The position numbers and the translations under genes were made by a program. DNA of 64,000 bases, taken from positions 705,580-769,579 of the forward strand of contig NW_004450383.1 of NCBI RefSeq assembly GCF_000321225.1, written 5' to 3'. Positions 1-10,839 of this stretch are shown piece after piece. The stretch's first letter is position 1, and every line of letters begins with the position of its first letter. The notes beneath the pieces were generated by a model. The model did no database searches and was not told the origin of the DNA. It saw only the letters and a list, made by a program, of their open reading frames with translations. This stretch comes from Odobenus rosmarus divergens. Its lineage: Eukaryota > Chordata > Mammalia > Carnivora > Odobenidae.

Positions 1-1375
1 ATAAATAAATGACCAGTAGACTTAAAAGATACATCCTTATTATGTTTAGAATATACATTGTAATAATTTAGTGTATTAATTACATCATGCCTTATTTTAA
101 TTATTGAATTGTACTTATTTTCTCCTAAAACATTTGGGAATGCATAATGAGCAATTAGGGAATTGTAATACTTTTATGAGGGTTGTTAGATAAATTATTG
201 AGGAAAGATTTTCAGCACACCTGCACAAACTTACCTGAAAGCAGAAGATATATAGTTGTTTGCATTGCAGAAAAGTGCCACAGTGATAAAACAGAAAATA
301 TCTGTGTTATATTTCATTTCCAAATGGCACAGTATTACAAAAGTTGAGTCCAACTAAATTACAGTGGAAATGCATGTTCTTTAAAAATAGATTCGTATAA
401 ATTACTTTTAAAATTCAAAGGACTGAGTTTGCACAATTCATGCTATATAAATTGCACAACTAACAGTGGAATTCCAATTAAATATAAGTCATTTCTTTTT
501 TCCTTTGGTCATGAAGAAAATTAGGAGAGCTTCATTTGAAAAAAAGCAACTTGTCTTATATATCATAAGTTCGAATTTTCAAGTCAAAATGATTAAACTA
601 TTTAACAAAAAGAAATGTCTTTGAGCATGCAGAAAGATTTGTGGTTTAAAACAATATCCATCACTTTAAAGAACTACTGAAAACACTTATATAGGAAGGC
701 AAAAACTTTTTTTAAAGGAAAGAAATACAGCGTTTTATTCTTCTTTTTTTTTTTTCTTTGTTACAGTGCTATTTTACCACCCTTGGGTGGTGTATTAGGA
801 TTCTAACTGCTGACAAAAATAAACCTGAAAATTCTATGACGTTAGCCAGCAAATTACTTCTTGATCATGTCATAGTCCAATATGGAAGCTCCTCGTTCAT
901 GATTAGATTTCCACTTCAGGGCTGGTATGGAACAGAGGCTCCTTCTATTCTGTAGTTTTGTCATCCTCCAGGGCTTCAGTGTCTTCTGTCTTTAGGTTGC
1001 AGATGAGGGAATAGAAGAGAGATAATATACACAAATGGTCCCAAATAGATGTAAAGCCCCTGGTATCCCTGGAAAGGCAGCTACTTCTAACTGATACCAC
1101 TGTACTGTAGAAAGGGGAGCACAAATTTATTACAAAAAGTCAATCATCTCTGCTTCATGCTTTCCAGGGCACTTTCACATAGAAAATTAATTTATAGCCT
1201 TGCTTATCTCAAAACATCACTTTAACATTCTGGCTTGAAACTCCGTAAGAGTTTAATTTGTCCGTTTTCCTCTTTAATTTGGTAATGGAGGACTTGCTAA
1301 GAATGATAAGCCAACACTCACAAAGTATTTTATGAGCAAATAGGCAGCAGATAAAAATATTTACATGAATCATTT
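1..1375. other. Unassigned AT-rich sequence
   Basis: No gene, RNA or recognised repeat is supported here. The longest open frame (758-955, 65 codons) has no recognisable domain and is of a length expected by chance. Confidence 0.6.
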
Positions 1376-1484
1376 GAGATTAGAAACTTCTGATGCACAC
1401 ACCTTTTTTATAACACTATCTTTACAAAGAGTTTTTGTTAATCTCTGTAGCAGAGATAGCAGTGTTCAGTTGATATTTTCAGTT
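1376..1484 (+). repeat. Left arm of a 109-bp inverted repeat
   Basis: This segment is the reverse complement of 2775-2883 over its full length, with only about three or four mismatches by eye. Both arms start and stop abruptly, and the flanks and the inner ~1.3 kb do not match each other. It resembles no repeat family I know. It could be a terminal inverted repeat of an unknown DNA element or an inverted duplication from aberrant repair; see findings. Confidence 0.85.
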
Positions 1485-1561
1485 TTTTTAATAAATCATA
1501 CTCACTTTCATTCATTTCATTGATTCCTCCCTCATGACCACCTTTAAGAAATACAGGTGAG

Positions 1562-1755
1562 GGGGTGCCTGGGTGGCTCAGTCATTGGGCGTCTGCCTCT
1601 GGCTCAGGTCATAATCCCATGGTCCTGGGATCGGCCAGTGTCAGGCTCACTGCTCAGCGGAAAGCCTGCTTCTCCCTCTCCCACTCCCCCTGCTTGTGTT
1701 CCCTCTCTCACTGTGTCTCTCTCTGTCAAATAAATAAGTAAATCTTAAAAAAAAA
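1562..1755 (+). mobile_element. CAN-SINE (tRNA-derived carnivore SINE)
   Basis: The copy has the tRNA-like head (gcctgggtggctcagtcatt), a B-box-like region, a CT-rich middle and an AAATAAGTAAATC tail. It is flanked by a 16-bp target-site duplication, aagaaatacaggtgag at 1546-1561 and aagaaatataggtgag at 1756-1771, with one mismatch. The B-box region has lost several bases compared with neighbouring copies. Confidence 0.95.
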
Positions 1756-1771
1756 AAGAAATATAGGTGAG

Positions 1772-2307
1772 AGGTAACAGCCTTTGAACAATCACCTTTT
1801 TTTAAGCAAGGAAGAGTTATAAATGTCATCAATAAAACCAAAATTGCAATATAAGTCACTATAGTGCTCTCTCCTAATTTGATGTCCGAGTGAATACTTA
1901 CCGGAATCTTTAATTAAAATTGTAATGAATATAAAACTTTATTTTAACAATTGGATTCTATCTCTTAAAATATTTTATTCTTTACATAGGGAATTTTTTT
2001 TAATAGAATTCCAATTTTTCTCTTTTTGATCTTACCAGCTCTCTGAACAGAAACTCACAATGTTAATAAAGGAAGTACCCGGGGAGACAGAGAAAACCCA
2101 AAGGGTGTGAGCATTCTGTAAACTAAGATATCTTCTCTTGGATAATCAGTCAAGTGTAGTAGTCTCATAAATTTTATTAAAATTTAAATAAAAATATAAC
2201 ATGTACAAAGTATTGTAGAATATAAAAAAACTTACATGGTGCTGCTTATGAGTAAAATCTGGAATTCTCATACTGTTAAAAACATTGTTTAAAAAGTTAT
2301 TATTTTC
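1772..2307. other. Unassigned sequence between two SINEs
   Basis: AT-rich with no supported gene or repeat. It lies in the spacer of the 1376/2883 inverted arms. Its last 17 bases (2291-2307) are the left target-site duplication of the next SINE. Confidence 0.5.
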
Positions 2308-2523
2308 ATGGGGCGCCTGGGTGGTCCAGTCATTAAGCGTCTGTCTTTGGCTCAGGTCATGATCCCAGGGTCCTGGGATCGAGCCCCACATGGGGCTCCC
2401 TGCTCCGCGGGCAGCCTGCTTCTCCCTCTCCCACTCCCCCTGCTTGTGTTCCCTCTCTTGCTCTCTCTCTCTCTCTCTGTCAAATAAATAAATAAAATCT
2501 TTAAAAAAAGAAAATAAAAAAAT
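2308..2523 (+). mobile_element. CAN-SINE with perfect 17-bp TSD
   Basis: Full-length copy with head, CT-rich middle, a (TC)n stretch and an (AAATAA)n tail. The flanking direct repeat aaaaagttattattttc occurs at 2291-2307 and 2524-2540 without mismatch, so this is a clean L1-mediated insertion. A minus-strand frame over 2352-2552 is only SINE read in translation. Confidence 0.96.
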
Positions 2524-2774
2524 AAAAAGTTATTATTTTCTCTCACTTTCAATAGCTCTCTTTTAATTTACCAATTAATCTCTCTCCTATCATCTGCTGC
2601 CTCACCCCCATTTTCTTACTGTTATCTCTCTGGTTTCAATAAATTCCATTTCTCTTGGAATTAAAACAAAAGCCACTAATTAATTTCATGTAAAGGCCCT
2701 ACATGATCTAAATTTGGACTACATTTTCAGACTTACATGATTCATCTTATTTACTCTCGGTATTCCAGCTTACC

Positions 2775-2883
2775 AACTGAAAATATCAACTGAACACTGC
2801 TATCTCTGCTACAGATATTAACAAAAACTCTTAGTAAAGATGGTGTTATAAAAAAGGTGTGTGCATCAGAAGTTTCTAATCTC
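2775..2883 (-). repeat. Right arm of a 109-bp inverted repeat
   Basis: Reverse complement of 1376-1484 at roughly 97% identity. The outer edge (ctaatctc) pairs with gagattag at 1376. The near identity contrasts with the decayed state of most repeats around it. The 61-codon minus-strand frame across it (2751-2936) has no recognisable product. Confidence 0.85.
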
Positions 2884-3054
2884 TTGATGCTTGGTTTAGT
2901 ACTGGCCACTAATGGCCTACACACATAGTGTTTCATTATTCATAATTCTCTCATTCTTTTCTTGGATCTCACTGAGATACATTCCTTAAGATTGGTATTC
3001 CTTTCCTTTCAAAAGAGTTATGTGCTTTGTTATGATGAATTAATTAGAATGAAT

Positions 3055-3180
3055 ATGTATGTTTAATATATGTCTCCTCCACTAGATTACTATTTGATGA
3101 AATTGAAGATCACATCTGTTCTTTTACCACTATAATTCAAGTGCCCAATACAGTCATCCACACATAATTATGGTGACCAC
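3055..3180 (+). repeat. L2 LINE 3'-end fragment (probable)
   Basis: The run from tctcctccactagatt through the caagtgcccaatacagt segment follows the order of the mammalian L2 3' end (stop-like 'actaga', GA-rich stretch, 'cagtgcc'). Divergence is high and boundaries are approximate. Confidence 0.5.
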
Positions 3181-3366
3181 ATGTCTCAGATTTTCCAGGC
3201 ACTCCTTGCTGTAAGCCTGTTACCACAGCATCATTTTAATCATGTTTTGTCATTCTCAAAACTTGAAGTTTGGATAATAAAATATATGGTTACCTTCCCA
3301 TTATAATTGAAATGGAAATAATTATTAAATATTGACTGAACTGATTGCTTTATTCTTTCATCCATT

Positions 3367-3480
3367 TAAAAAGTATTTATTGATCCAATATTGTGTGCTA
3401 TATACTCCTTCGCCATGAGATACAGCAGTGAGAAGGACAGATATGGTCTGTATGATCATGAACTAGTTGATTCAATGACT
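3367..3480 (+). repeat. Old interspersed repeat, 'last-for-tracking' family copy 1
   Basis: aaagtatttattgatccaat, then a 'tgtgctatatactc' and 'gagatacagcagtgagaagg' order, matches a common ancient mammalian repeat that opens with a tattgagcacctactatg-like motif. Similar copies lie near 10840, 30945 and 55085. I cannot name the family with confidence. Confidence 0.45.
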
Positions 3481-3512
3481 GAAAGTATACACAACCCTGG
3501 TGGGTCTTAATT

Positions 3513-3640
3513 GTGTGTGTGTGTGTGTGTGTGTGTATTTGCACATATATAGAGATGTAGTTATACACAAATATATATGTATATATGCATATATTCAAAT
3601 ATATATTTATATATGCATATATTCATGTATTTTTATAACT
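3513..3640. repeat. (GT)n microsatellite and AT-rich low-complexity tract
   Basis: About twelve GT units at 3513-3536 are followed by TATA-rich low-complexity sequence in which atatatgcatatattca occurs twice (about 3580 and 3612). No gene signal. Confidence 0.9.
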
Positions 3641-3734
3641 TTTGTCCTGATTTCTTTTTGCCTACATCTCAGAATCTAGAAACTCTGTCACTATTTCCTC
3701 TCATATTTATTATTTATTTTACATTATCAAATGT

Positions 3735-5520
3735 TTATATTTCATTTAAAAAATTTAAATTATGTTAACATATACACAACGTACAATTTACCATCTTAAT
3801 CATTTTTAAGGGGACAGTTTAGTCATGTTAATATATTCACTTTGTGGTGCAACAAATCTCCAGAACTTTTTCATCTTGCAAAATGGAAACTCTCTATCAA
3901 ACAACAGTTCTTCTCCTCCCACCCAGGCCCTGGCAATCACCATTCTTCTTTCTGTTTCTATGAATTTGATTACTCTAGATACCTCATATAAGTGGAAGCA
4001 CACTGTATTTGTCTTTTGTGACTGGCTTAGTTTATTTAGCCTAACGTTGTCAGGACTCATCCAAATTGTAGTATGTACCAGAAATTCCCTTCTTCTTAAG
4101 GCTGAAAAATATTCCATTGTATGTGTATACCAGATACTCTTCATCCATTTATCTGTTAGTGGACAATTGAGTTGCTTCTACTTCTTGGTTATTGTGAATA
4201 ATGCTGCTATGAACATGAATGTAAAAATATCTGTGTCCCTACTTTCAATTTTTTGGGGTTATATATCCAGAACTGGGATTGCTAGATCATATGGTATATC
4301 TATTTTCAATTTTTTGAGGAAATAATATATTGTTTTCCATAGGAACTGTACCATTTTACATTCCCACCTATAGAGCACAGGTGTTTCAATCTCTCCACAT
4401 TCTTACCAGCACTTGTTACTTTCTGTTTGTTTTTTTTTAATGTATTGGCCTAAAGTTTTTCATGGAATTTAGTTATTATTTTAGTATCTGTCGAATCTTT
4501 AGTGATATTTTCTGTTGAATTTCTTGGTAATATGTTTCACTTTTTATTTTCTTGGCTATATATCGATATGTTATTATAAAAGAGTATTTTGCAAGTTCTA
4601 ACTTCTATGCACATTTATAAATGTTCTAATTTTATTGATTTCTAATTTATGTGGTTAGAGAATATACTCTGTTGATTTCATTTTTGTACATTTATTGATA
4701 TTTATTTTATGGACTAAGAAGAGCATGGCTTATCTAAGTGAGTGAACATATGCTTTTAAAAAATGTTTATATTCATACAGAATCCTCTTCTGTAAATATA
4801 ATTAGTTTAATGTGGTCAATAATATTGTTCAGGTCTTATGGCCTTACTGATTTTTTGACTAGATGTTGTATAAATTAGTAAGAAATGATGTTAAATTTCC
4901 AAGTTTGGTTGTAGATTTATCTATTTTCCCATTTAGCTTTTGTAAGTTTTTGCTTTTTATATTTTGGAGATCAGTCATTAGATGTATACACATTTATGAT
5001 TATTATGTCTAATGATTTGACTTTTTCATCACTGTGCAATGTCCATCTTTATATTTCAAAATACATGTTTCCTAGAAGTCTAATATTATTTAATATTAAT
5101 ATAGTCACTCTAGCTTTCTTCTTCCTGTTTAAATGATATGTCATTCTAAATTTAAAATATTTCATCCAATATGTGTCTTTTATATTTAATTTGTCTTTTG
5201 TAGACAACATACAGTAAGGTCTAGGTTTTTGAATGTCTGAAAATATGTATCATTTATTTCTATTATTTCATTTATTTGCCTTTAATGCAATGGTTAGTAT
5301 ATATAGATTCAGGATTCCCATCTTGCTCTTTGTCCCACTTGTTTTTTGTGTTTATTTCTCCTTTTGCATATTCATTTGCTTAATCAAATGCCTTTTGAAG
5401 TCAATTTTACTTCATCTTTTGGCTTTTATTGGTCTTATTTTTGGATAACTTTTATTTTTATTTTTATTTTTTTAAAATATAGTTGATGTATAACACTGTA
5501 TAAAGTTAAGGTACTAAAGG
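3735..5520 (-). mobile_element. Old L1 (L1M-type), 3' UTR and ORF2 end, antisense
   Basis: Reading the plus strand, the block opens with the antisense L1M 3' end (acgtacaatttaccatctta), continues through the classic tgtgaataatgctgctatga segment near 4193, and passes into antisense ORF2 3' coding (near 4620-5240). The 166-codon plus-strand frame 3825-4325 and the 112-codon minus frame are L1-derived with no function of their own. It is heavily diverged, so boundaries are approximate. Confidence 0.8.
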
Positions 5521-5539
5521 CTTAGTACCATATATATAT

Positions 5540-5577
5540 ATATATATCTATTATATATATATATAATAGATATATAT
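5540..5577. repeat. 38-bp perfect AT palindrome
   Basis: The core tctattatatat/atatataataga is exactly self-complementary around 5558/5559, and the TA flanks extend the palindrome to 38 bp with no loop. Such tracts can extrude as cruciforms and are unstable. It lies about 75 bp from the U6-derived insertion. Confidence 0.9.
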
Positions 5578-5652
5578 GTAATGCTTAGTTTTCTAAGTAG
5601 AAATAATATTCAAAATACTGGTATGAAAATACTGTATTCTTTTCTTCTTTAG

Positions 5653-5676
5653 TATATGTGCTGCCGAAGCAAGCAC
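5653..5676 (-). pseudogene. 3'-truncated U6 snRNA retropseudogene (24 nt, tailless)
   Basis: On the minus strand the insert reads from U6 nucleotide 1 (gtgcttgcttcggcagcac, one C-to-T change from the usual gtgctcgcttc) and stops near nucleotide 24-29 at acatata(ctaaa), the last bases being shared with the flank. It is bracketed by a perfect 15-bp direct repeat, tcttttcttctttag, at 5638-5652 and 5677-5691. There is no A tail. This fits the class of 3'-truncated tailless small-RNA retropseudogenes. It keeps only the 5' stem-loop and cannot be a functional U6 gene. Confidence 0.85.
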
Positions 5677-5691
5677 TCTTTTCTTCTTTAG

Positions 5692-6400
5692 ATGTTCTAA
5701 AGCATAGATATTCTAAAACTACTTACCAAGTGATAAAAATTAATAGTCAAACCATTGTATAAATTTCCAAATCTTTTTATAAGAAGTTTGTATAACCATT
5801 TATTAGATGCAGATTTTACTAGCTAAATGAGGATTCTGAGCCCAGAACTAAACCAAAGTCTTCTATTAGATAGTGAGCTCTTTAATAAGGAGATAATTTT
5901 CCTTAACAAAATAATAGTGTTTATGATACTGTAATAAATCTCTGATTCTGTTGAGAAATACCAATTACATTAACTTTTTTCTAGCCATTATTTGATTATC
6001 TGAATATCTTGTATATTAATTACTCACTGGAATTAACTTATTGAAATGTCATGTTTAAAGTTAGGTGGAGCTTAATAATCTGGTGAAATGCAAGATATCA
6101 TAGTATGGATCTTGCTGGGCCGCCCTAGTTTGAATCCCAGATGTGACCTTTAAGCTTAAAAAAAAAAAAAGATAACCTTTCTATTTCTCCATTTGTTCAA
6201 CTCTAAAATCATACTCAAAGTATAAAATAAATTCATCTTAAAATGTTTAGAATGCTGTTGGACTCAGAGAAAGATGAAAAAAGCTTTAGTTTTCATATTT
6301 AGTAATATCATTAATGTTAGTATTTTTGATGGGCAAATGTTAATGGGCTAATGAACTCATCTTTTTAAAAGGAGTTGCCATTCAACAGGATGGTAAAAAG
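5692..6400. other. Unassigned AT-rich sequence
   Basis: No supported gene. A short gccgccctagtttgaatccc stretch near 6118 is faintly tRNA/MIR-like but too short to call. Confidence 0.5.
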
Positions 6401-6402
6401 AG

Positions 6403-6474
6403 GAATCTGCACTGCAGACATCTTCTGTCCCGCTACCTGAGGGATCCGCCCTGCAGGCATCCTCTGTCCCACTA
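6403..6474 (+). repeat. Degenerate tandem duplication, ~43-bp period
   Basis: The stretch ctgcagacatcttctgtccc is repeated as ctgcaggcatcctctgtccc about 43 bases later, each followed by a ctacct segment. Two units only, with a handful of substitutions. Confidence 0.75.
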
Positions 6475-7099
6475 CCTTTCTCCTAGGAATTCATCTATCC
6501 TCAATTTTCTTCTGTTGTAGGAGTAACTGTCATATTGTTAGATTTTATAGTGGCCAGCCAATTACTTTTTATAATAGAAACTACAATAACCATAAAAATC
6601 AAGGAGGTGGCCACAGGCACATGGGCACTGTACCTTTGATTTCTACAGCGGTCATGTTGTTGCTTTCAGTTTTGAATCTTCAAAGTTGTTTGGGGACCTT
6701 GTGCCCTATAGGGAGCATGTGGCATATGAGGCTGGCAATGAGGAACCTGGAAACCAACCCCTAACCATGATCTATCCAGGATTACCTGGACCAGAGAGGA
6801 GGTGGAAATAGCACAGGTTCTTTCTGTAGTCTTTCAGGAGCCAATAGTTGTGCCTGGCAATCAAGATTTTTGTGGGCTAACTTTAGTACTCATCAATTAA
6901 ACAGATAGTATTTAAATAAGGGTCCTGGAGGGCACCCCTATGTCAGGCATTCTCTTTAGTTGTTGAATTGTGTCAAAGTGTAGGGATAGAAAGGAATTTG
7001 GAAGCTAAAGAAAGTAGCTATTTACCAACAGCTCAGGATTTTTACAATTAGTGCTATTGTACCAATGTGCTGGGCTAAATATCAGCCCTTTTATACTCA
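6475..7099. other. Unassigned, relatively GC-richer block
   Basis: About 6600-6960 has more G+C than its surroundings and short purine-rich runs, but no frame of useful length and no family I recognise. It may be a decayed LTR or internal ERV piece; this is a guess. Confidence 0.35.
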
Positions 7100-7711
7100 G
7101 ACTCATATGCAAATGATGATGATTTTCTTTCCTCCTTAGCAATTTTTTAGTTTATTTGATTTTCTGTTACTGAGTTATCTATTCTGTTCCATTTAACTAG
7201 TATCAATTTTTGCACAAATCATACTATTTTTTTTCTATGCAATTGTAAAATTCTTACATCTAGTAGGCCATTCCTTTTCTTTGTTCTTTTTATGTATGGA
7301 CAGCTTTCCTTTTTTAAAATATTGAAATGAATTATTATGTTCCTAAAAAAATTTAACTAGAAATTTGATTACTATTTCTTTAAATTATAGATTGTTATAA
7401 AGATATAGTTGTTATATTCTCCCATCCCTGAACATATCTCTTACATTATTAAAATAGAATTTTACCTGTAATAATCTTAATTTTATCCATAAAATTCTAG
7501 AGTATTATTTATTTTCTATTAACTTTATACTTTCTGATATTTTTAATTATATTTTAGTGTATTAGTCTCAGCATAGGGTATAACTACAGATTGTTTAATG
7601 AAAATTTCATTGAATTATAACATACATATTAAAACATGTATAAGTCATAAGTTTATACCTAAATAATAATAACAAGATTGAACATAAATGTATAAACCTC
7701 ACCTGGATTAA
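7100..7711 (-). mobile_element. Antisense L1 fragment (ORF2 3' end to 3' UTR, probable)
   Basis: The plus strand contains ctgagttatctattctgttc and ttctttgttctttttatgta, which follow the order of antisense L1 ORF2 3' sequence, then a caacttaaaacatgta-type 3' portion. It probably forms one element with 7936-8420, split by the SINE at 7726. Strongly diverged. Confidence 0.5.
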
Positions 7712-7725
7712 GAAATAATATTCAA

Positions 7726-7921
7726 GGGGCACCTGGGTGGCTCAGTTGATTAAGCATCTGCCTTCAGCTCAGGTCACAACCCCAGGGTCCTAGGATCTAG
7801 CCCCATGTAAGGCTCCCTGCTCAGCGGGGAGCCTGCTTCTCCCTCTCCTCCCTGCTTGTCTCTCTGTCACTATCTCTGTCTCTTTCTCTCTCAAATAAAT
7901 AAATAAAATCTTTAAAAAAAG
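7726..7921 (+). mobile_element. CAN-SINE inserted in L1
   Basis: Full-length copy with a shortened CT-rich middle. Direct repeats gaaataatattcaa (7712-7725) and gaaataatcttcaa (7922-7935) differ at one base. The head and B-box carry more substitutions than the SINE at 2308, suggesting an older insertion. Confidence 0.94.
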
Positions 7922-7935
7922 GAAATAATCTTCAA

Positions 7936-8420
7936 CCCTTTAGTGGTCCCTACTAGATATGTTTTTTCCTCTCTGCTCACATGTAATTACTATCAAATTT
8001 TTAACACCTAAGATATTTTTATCTCTTATTGAAATTTATATAAATGGATTTCTATAATAATAGACTTTTAGTCTAGTTTCTTTTGTTCAAAATTATGCTT
8101 GCAAAATGTATCCATGATTTCTGTCACATAACTTCATTTAATTTCATGGTTTTATGGTATTCCATTATATAAAGGTATCACTATTTTTTAATCTATCCAT
8201 ATTTGATGGGCTTTGGAGATGTTTCTAGCTTTTGGACATTATCAATAACACTATTGTACATATGTTTTGGACCATATGTATCTATTTTTATTGAGTCAAT
8301 AGCTAGGAATAGAATTGCTGTGTCATAGGAGATGTGTATGTACACACTCATCAGCATCATATATTATTTTGGTTACTTCATATCTCCATCAAAACTTGTG
8401 CCATTAGACAAAATGCATGG
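7936..8420 (-). mobile_element. Antisense L1 3' UTR fragment
   Basis: The plus strand shows the antisense L1 3' sequence order: tatccatgatttctgtcaca, then tatggtattccattatataa, then tcaatagctaggaatagaat. Continuation of the fragment left of the SINE. Confidence 0.65.
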
Positions 8421-8612
8421 TACTTCCACTTTCTCCATAACTTTTTCCTATGCCATTAGGCAAAGCATATGGAATTTCTAACAACTTTCATCTCCCAAAT
8501 CTAGAATTTCTTCTCTTGTATTTGGAGTAGATTCCTTTAAGTGCTTGACATTGGTTTATGTTTTATTATATTTTTCTGTCAATATCAGTATTGGGCTTTA
8601 AAAGAAATGCCT

Positions 8613-8824
8613 TGGGGTGCCTGGGTGGCTCAGTCATTAAACATCTGCCTTCGGCTCAGGTCATGATCTCAGGGTCCTGGGATCAAGCCCCCCATGGCGC
8701 TCCCTGCTCCGCGGGAGACCTGCTTCTCCCTCTCCCACTCCCTGTGCTTGTGTTCCCTCTCTCACTGTGTCTCTCTCTGTCAAATAAATAAATAAAATCT
8801 TTAAAAATAAATAAATAAATAAAT
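8613..8824 (+). mobile_element. CAN-SINE with 13-bp TSD
   Basis: Intact head, B-box, CT-rich region and an extended (AAAT)n tail. The duplication aaaagaaatgcct is present at 8600-8612 and 8825-8837 without mismatch. The frames 8558-8791 (+) and 8661-8846 (-) are SINE sequence. Confidence 0.96.
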
Positions 8825-8837
8825 AAAAGAAATGCCT

Positions 8838-9195
8838 AATAGACATGTGAATGGGAAGTCATGAGAGTGTCATGAGAGTGATGAGAAGCTTTTGATCAAG
8901 CATGATTTAAAATAGAAATTCTATATCATTTTCTTGAAACACTCCATTCTATTGTCATCTGACAAATTATTTTCTCTTGTTTATATCTCTATTAATCCTC
9001 CTTCAATGGCATCCGTATCAATCCCGGTCAAATCAGGAAAAAGAAGCCATATAATAGTTTGAACCAGAAAAGTATAAAGAATTGGTGACTATAATAGGTT
9101 AATAAAGTAATGAGAGATTAGCTAGTAAGCAGTAAAGAAAATTTTAAAGAATGTAGGAGTAACAAATACATAAAATAATAATGGACAACGTAATA
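8838..9195. other. Unassigned AT-rich sequence
   Basis: No supported feature apart from a short local repeat (gtcatgagagt twice near 8862-8880). Confidence 0.5.
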
Positions 9196-9800
9196 TAATT
9201 TAATAGTCACTACCCTGGAGCTGAGAGAGAGCTCTCAAGAAAGAGTTTTCTCCACTCCAAAAAGGAGATCCAGACCTTGTTGGAGAAGATCTAAGTATGA
9301 CTCACTGAATGGCAGAGAAATGGTTGTCGTGCTAGCAAAACTTGCAAGAAATCTATTCTATGGGATGCCAGAAAAAGCTTTTCATAGGGAGGTGTCTCAT
9401 TAGAGGGATGCACTACAAAATTGTCTGATGGGGTGGCTGGTAGAAGGTGCTGGCCTTGGGTGATGCTGGGGGCTGAAATGAAGGAACCAGATACTGAGGA
9501 AATCATGTACACTGAAGCATATGGATGCTAGAAAAGCTGCTGATGCTGTAGGAGGCTGCCAAAGGAACACACCCAAACTGGGAAGCAAAACCATTCCTCC
9601 TGCAGCATCTCTTCATGACCCATGACGATTGACAAAACAGCATCATGGCAGCTAACAAAGAAAAAAATATATTTAAAGGGCCAGGATTTATTTTCACAGA
9701 ATAGGCAATAAGAGTGAATTTGGAGCTGAGAGGCAATAAATTAATAACTTGGTAAAACCCTTTTCCGGCTCTTATTCCTTTGTCCAGGCATACACAGGAC
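9196..9800. repeat. Unidentified interspersed repeat (candidate)
   Basis: The block has the look of a dispersed repeat (gagctgagagagagctctca near the left end; ggagctgagaggcaata near 9722) and several overlapping minus-strand frames of 64-99 codons without domains. I associate it with an old retroelement but cannot name a family from the sequence alone. Confidence 0.4.
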
Positions 9801-10224
9801 AAAAGTTTCCTCCTCTCTATCCTTTCAATTTTGGGCTACACTTTCTTCACTGAAAATAAGGAAAATGACTGTTTTTGTTCCATTGTATGTTCCTTAATTT
9901 GCAAAGCATCTGGATTATAGAAAGAACATAATGAATAATTTTGAATTAATGAGGGTATGCTGAATAAGGTAATACCTAAATTTAAATCTCAACATAATGC
10001 TTTTTCTTAAGCTACTGGCCACGTTAACCTAAATGCACTGTACGTCCTACACGTACTGCAAACTAAACTCATTGCTGTCCAGATCTGCTCCTTTTTTATA
10101 TTCACTGTATTAGTAAATGGCACCATTTCTTGACCAATGCTCCAAGTTAGAAATACATAAGTCCCCTTCTCTTTTCCCCCTCACTCTATATATTTAATCA
10201 ATAAATCAGATTTTAAGGATACTA
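9801..10224. other. Unassigned sequence
   Basis: No supported gene or repeat. Confidence 0.4.
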
Positions 10225-10810
10225 TTTCTCATTTGTTGACCATATTCCCTACTGTTATTTTCTTGATTCTGGTCCTTGTCTTAACTCTTCTAGATTACTG
10301 TGATGTTCTCCCTGCTGGCCTTTCTGCCTTTGCTTTCACAAGCCTCTGATTTATCCTTTATACTGTTGCCGCAGTTATCTGGTAAAATTCATATCTCATC
10401 ATGTGGCTACTTTGCTTAAATCTTTCAGAGGTTTTCTGTTCCTTAAAGCAATGCTTTTCAACTGTGCTCTTAGAAACCCCAGGTAAATACAGTGACCTTC
10501 AGGTGTATGAAGAAGAAAAGGAACAGAGAGAGGGCAGGATTCTGGGATGTACATTCTTGCTTCCTACTGAGCAGCTTAATTTGATCTTTTTTACATATTT
10601 TCCGTAAGATATTTTTTAATAAAGTACTTCACTACAAGCACCTATAGCAAAATTCAAAACAATTGAACTAAAGGATAAAATCCAAATCTTTGATATGGCA
10701 TTGACAGTCATCTACTTTGGCTTTTTAGTAATTTTTAGCCTGATCTGTAATCTTTCATAACCTGCCAAGACAGCAAAAATCAACCACAGCTATACTCAGT
10801 TATTCAAAGT
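10225..10810 (+). mobile_element. L2 LINE fragment
   Basis: The order 'tactgtgatgttctccctgc', 'catatctcatcatgtggcta', 'ttaaatctttcagaggtttt' and later 'ttgacagtcatctactttgg' corresponds to the mammalian L2 3' portion. Old and diverged. The 68-codon frame 10401-10607 has no meaning beyond this. Confidence 0.55.
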
Positions 10811-10839
10811 TCGCTAAGTATGCCATATTTTAAAATTTA

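Noticed and set aside
758..955. 65-codon frame as an exon
   Set aside because: No flanking splice signals that I trust and no similarity to a known protein.
3825..4325. 166-codon plus-strand open frame
   Set aside because: It lies entirely on the antisense strand of an old L1 3' UTR and has no domain; AT-rich L1 antisense often stays open by chance.
5653..5676. Functional U6 snRNA gene
   Set aside because: Only about 24 of about 107 nucleotides are present and there is no upstream pol III promoter visible.
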